From the NCBI RefSeq assembly GCF_937949835.1, contig NZ_CALEDC010000252.1, forward strand, positions 1 to 5,427: DNA of 5,427 nucleotides. Direction: 5' to 3'. Below are positions 4,177 to 5,427 of the stretch, in pieces. Source of the stretch: an uncultured Campylobacter sp. GTDB lineage: Bacteria > Campylobacterota > Campylobacteria > Campylobacterales > Campylobacteraceae. Every line of letters starts with the position of its first letter. The first letter of the stretch is position 1. The notes under the pieces were generated by a model. That model did no database searches. It worked only from the letters and a program-made list of their open reading frames with translations, and was not told the DNA's origin. Both the position numbers and the translations under genes were made by a program.

Positions 4177-5427
4177 TTGATCAGATCACTGATTTTGGCA
4201 GCGTTTTTTCTTTTAGGCTTGGGCGCCGAGCCCCTGAAACCCTCCGATGCGTTCAAGCTTAACGCGGCGGCGCAAAGCGATAGCGTAACGCTAAGCTTTG
4301 ATATCGCGGACGGGGTCTATCTCTATCAAAACGAGATAAAAATTTTCATTGGCGGCGCGGAGGTGACGAACTTAATAAATCTGCCCGCCGCGACCGAATA
4401 CAAGGATTATAAAATTTATGAGGGCAAATTTAGCATCGCCGTGCCTTTAGGCCTTGTGCTTGCAAATGCAGCAGACAGCGATGATTTCGTGCTTAACGGC
4501 GATTTTTTGGGTTGCACGAAATCGGGCTTTTGCTACCAGCCGCAGCAGTTCGGCTTTAGCTTCAAGCGCGTGGTGGAGGGCTATCAGATCAGCAAAATTT
4601 CAAACTCCGAGCTGAAAAGATACCGAAGCGGCGTAAATTTCGCGCATATTTCTGACACGTACAGCGCACAGAGCGGGACTGTAAATTTTAAAAGCAATGC
4701 CGTAGCTTCGGGCGCAGAGGCAAATTCCTTGGCAAACTCGCATGCGGCGGGAAATTCCGCGGCAAGCTCGGCGGAAAGCGCTGCGGTAAATTCCGACGAA
4801 GCTTCCGCGCACAAAAATCCACGCGGCGTAAATTCCATCTCCGAGCAGGATAAAATTTTAAACGTTCTTGGCGGCAAGAGCTTCATCGCGGCGATCGCGC
4901 TGTTTTTCGGCTACGGCGTGCTGCTCTCGCTAAGTCCTTGCGTCTATCCGCTCATCCCGATCCTCTCGTCGATCATCGTGGCGAAAACTTCCTCGAAGCC
5001 GAGCGCGAAAAAAAGCCTCGCCGTAAGCCTCGCGTATATTTTTGGGATGGCAAGCTCGTATGCGATTTTAGGGGCTTTCGTGGCGGTTTTCGGGCAAAAT
5101 TTACAAGGCCTGCTGCAAACTCCGCCCGCGCTGATCCTAACCTCGCTCATATTCGCCGCGCTCGCGTTTTCGATGTTTGGATTTTACGAGATCCGCCTGC
5201 CCGCGTGCTTTCAAAGCTTCTTAAATAGCAAAAGCGAAAATGCTGGTGGCCTGATCGGAGTTTTTTCGATGGGGCTTATCTCGGCGCTTGTCGTATCGCC
5301 GTGCATCTCCGCTCCGCTTGCGGGCGCGCTTGTTTACATTGCGGGCAGCGGCGACGTCCTGCTGGGTGCGGCGGCTCTTTTTGCGCTGGGGCTCGGAAGC
5401 GGCGCGCTACTGCTTGTGGTGGGGCTC
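4177..5427 (+). CDS. dsbD: Thiol:disulfide interchange protein DsbD (3' truncated by window edge)
   Basis: The frame is open for 417 codons to the window end. DsbD carries electrons from cytoplasmic thioredoxin across the inner membrane to periplasmic partners such as DsbC-like isomerases and cytochrome c maturation proteins. Residues 1-17 look like a signal peptide (MIRSLILAAFFLLGLGA). The periplasmic N-terminal domain (about 18-160) has the redox pair C113/C119 in GDFLGCTKSGFCYQP, equivalent to C103/C109 of E. coli. A low-complexity Ala/Ser/Asn/Glu linker follows (about 163-225). The membrane domain begins near residue 235; its two cysteines are C255 in LSPCVYPLIP and C376 in VVSPCISAPL, matching the transmembrane redox pair of the family. 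Five helices or parts of them lie within the window (about 235-268, 280-306, 316-336, 357-389 and from 393). The remaining helices and the C-terminal thioredoxin-like domain would lie beyond. The start is TTG, with an in-frame stop just before it. Confidence 0.93.
   Translation, partial: MIRSLILAAFFLLGLGAEPLKPSDAFKLNAAAQSDSVTLSFDIADGVYLYQNEIKIFIGGAEVTNLINLPAATEYKDYKIYEGKFSIAVPLGLVLANAADSDDFVLNGDFLGCTKSGFCYQPQQFGFSFKRVVEGYQISKISNSELKRYRSGVNFAHISDTYSAQSGTVNFKSNAVASGAEANSLANSHAAGNSAASSAESAAVNSDEASAHKNPRGVNSISEQDKILNVLGGKSFIAAIALFFGYGVLLSLSPCVYPLIPILSSIIVAKTSSKPSAKKSLAVSLAYIFGMASSYAILGAFVAVFGQNLQGLLQTPPALILTSLIFAALAFSMFGFYEIRLPACFQSFLNSKSENAGGLIGVFSMGLISALVVSPCISAPLAGALVYIAGSGDVLLGAAALFALGLGSGALLLVVGL
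4722..4836 (+). repeat. In-frame AAATTCC repeats in the DsbD linker
   Basis: AAATTCC occurs at 4722, 4752, 4788 and 4830, always in the same codon phase, giving Asn-Ser at residues 183-184, 193-194, 205-206 and 219-220. They sit in an Ala/Ser-rich linker between the periplasmic and membrane domains, suggesting growth by short duplications. The linker's length probably varies between strains. Confidence 0.6.

Noticed and set aside
4584..5228. Frames in and opposite dsbD
   Set aside because: dsbD is continuous here with conserved redox cysteines; the others arise from its GC-rich codons.

Overview
The window looks like chromosomal DNA of a Campylobacter-type epsilonproteobacterium. This is inferred from the mixed composition (AT-rich third positions and frequent AAATTT stretches alongside GC-rich, Ala-rich codons), from the AAGGA-type ribosome binding sites, and from the divergent ppk2/dsbD pair, which I recall as neighbours in Campylobacter jejuni. 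The moderate GC suggests one of the oral/non-thermophilic species rather than C. jejuni, but the species cannot be fixed from here.

Positions 1-2428 are the 3' part of a type I CRISPR-cas operon on the + strand: the C-terminus of the Cas3 helicase-nuclease, then cas4, cas2 and cas1, all overlapping or within 16 bp of each other. The interference genes (cas6/cas8/cas7/cas5 and the Cas3 HD domain) would lie upstream. Cas4, this style of Cas1 and a repeat ending ATTGAAAC point to subtype I-B. Cas2, with Cas1, captures and integrates new spacers; Cas4 trims and selects prespacers; Cas3 degrades targets.

Positions 2429-2812 (384 bp) hold no gene. They are the presumed CRISPR leader, and carry four copies of a TGCTTTTRARAT motif, a possible weak cas-operon terminator, a candidate -10 box and a short palindrome just before the array. 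Positions 2813-3038 are a very short CRISPR array on the + strand: two identical 30-bp repeats, a third with four changes, and a fourth that has lost its 3' half, separated by spacers of 36, 36 and 34 bp. Further fragments of repeat sequence run on to about 3107. The repeat decay shows that the leader-proximal end is on the left.

Positions 3108-3165 are intergenic. A PPK2 polyphosphate kinase gene follows on the - strand (3166-4068), pointing at the array. A 108-bp divergent promoter region separates it from dsbD on the + strand (4177 to beyond the window end), which starts at TTG and encodes the periplasmic domain, a low-complexity linker and the first membrane helices of the thiol-disulfide transporter.

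No wholly new system is evident. The most informative features are the repeat decay, in which changes in the third repeat are confined to the hairpin loop, the repeated motif in the leader, the cas4-cas2-cas1 order, and a Cas4 apparently lacking the usual nuclease-motif histidine.
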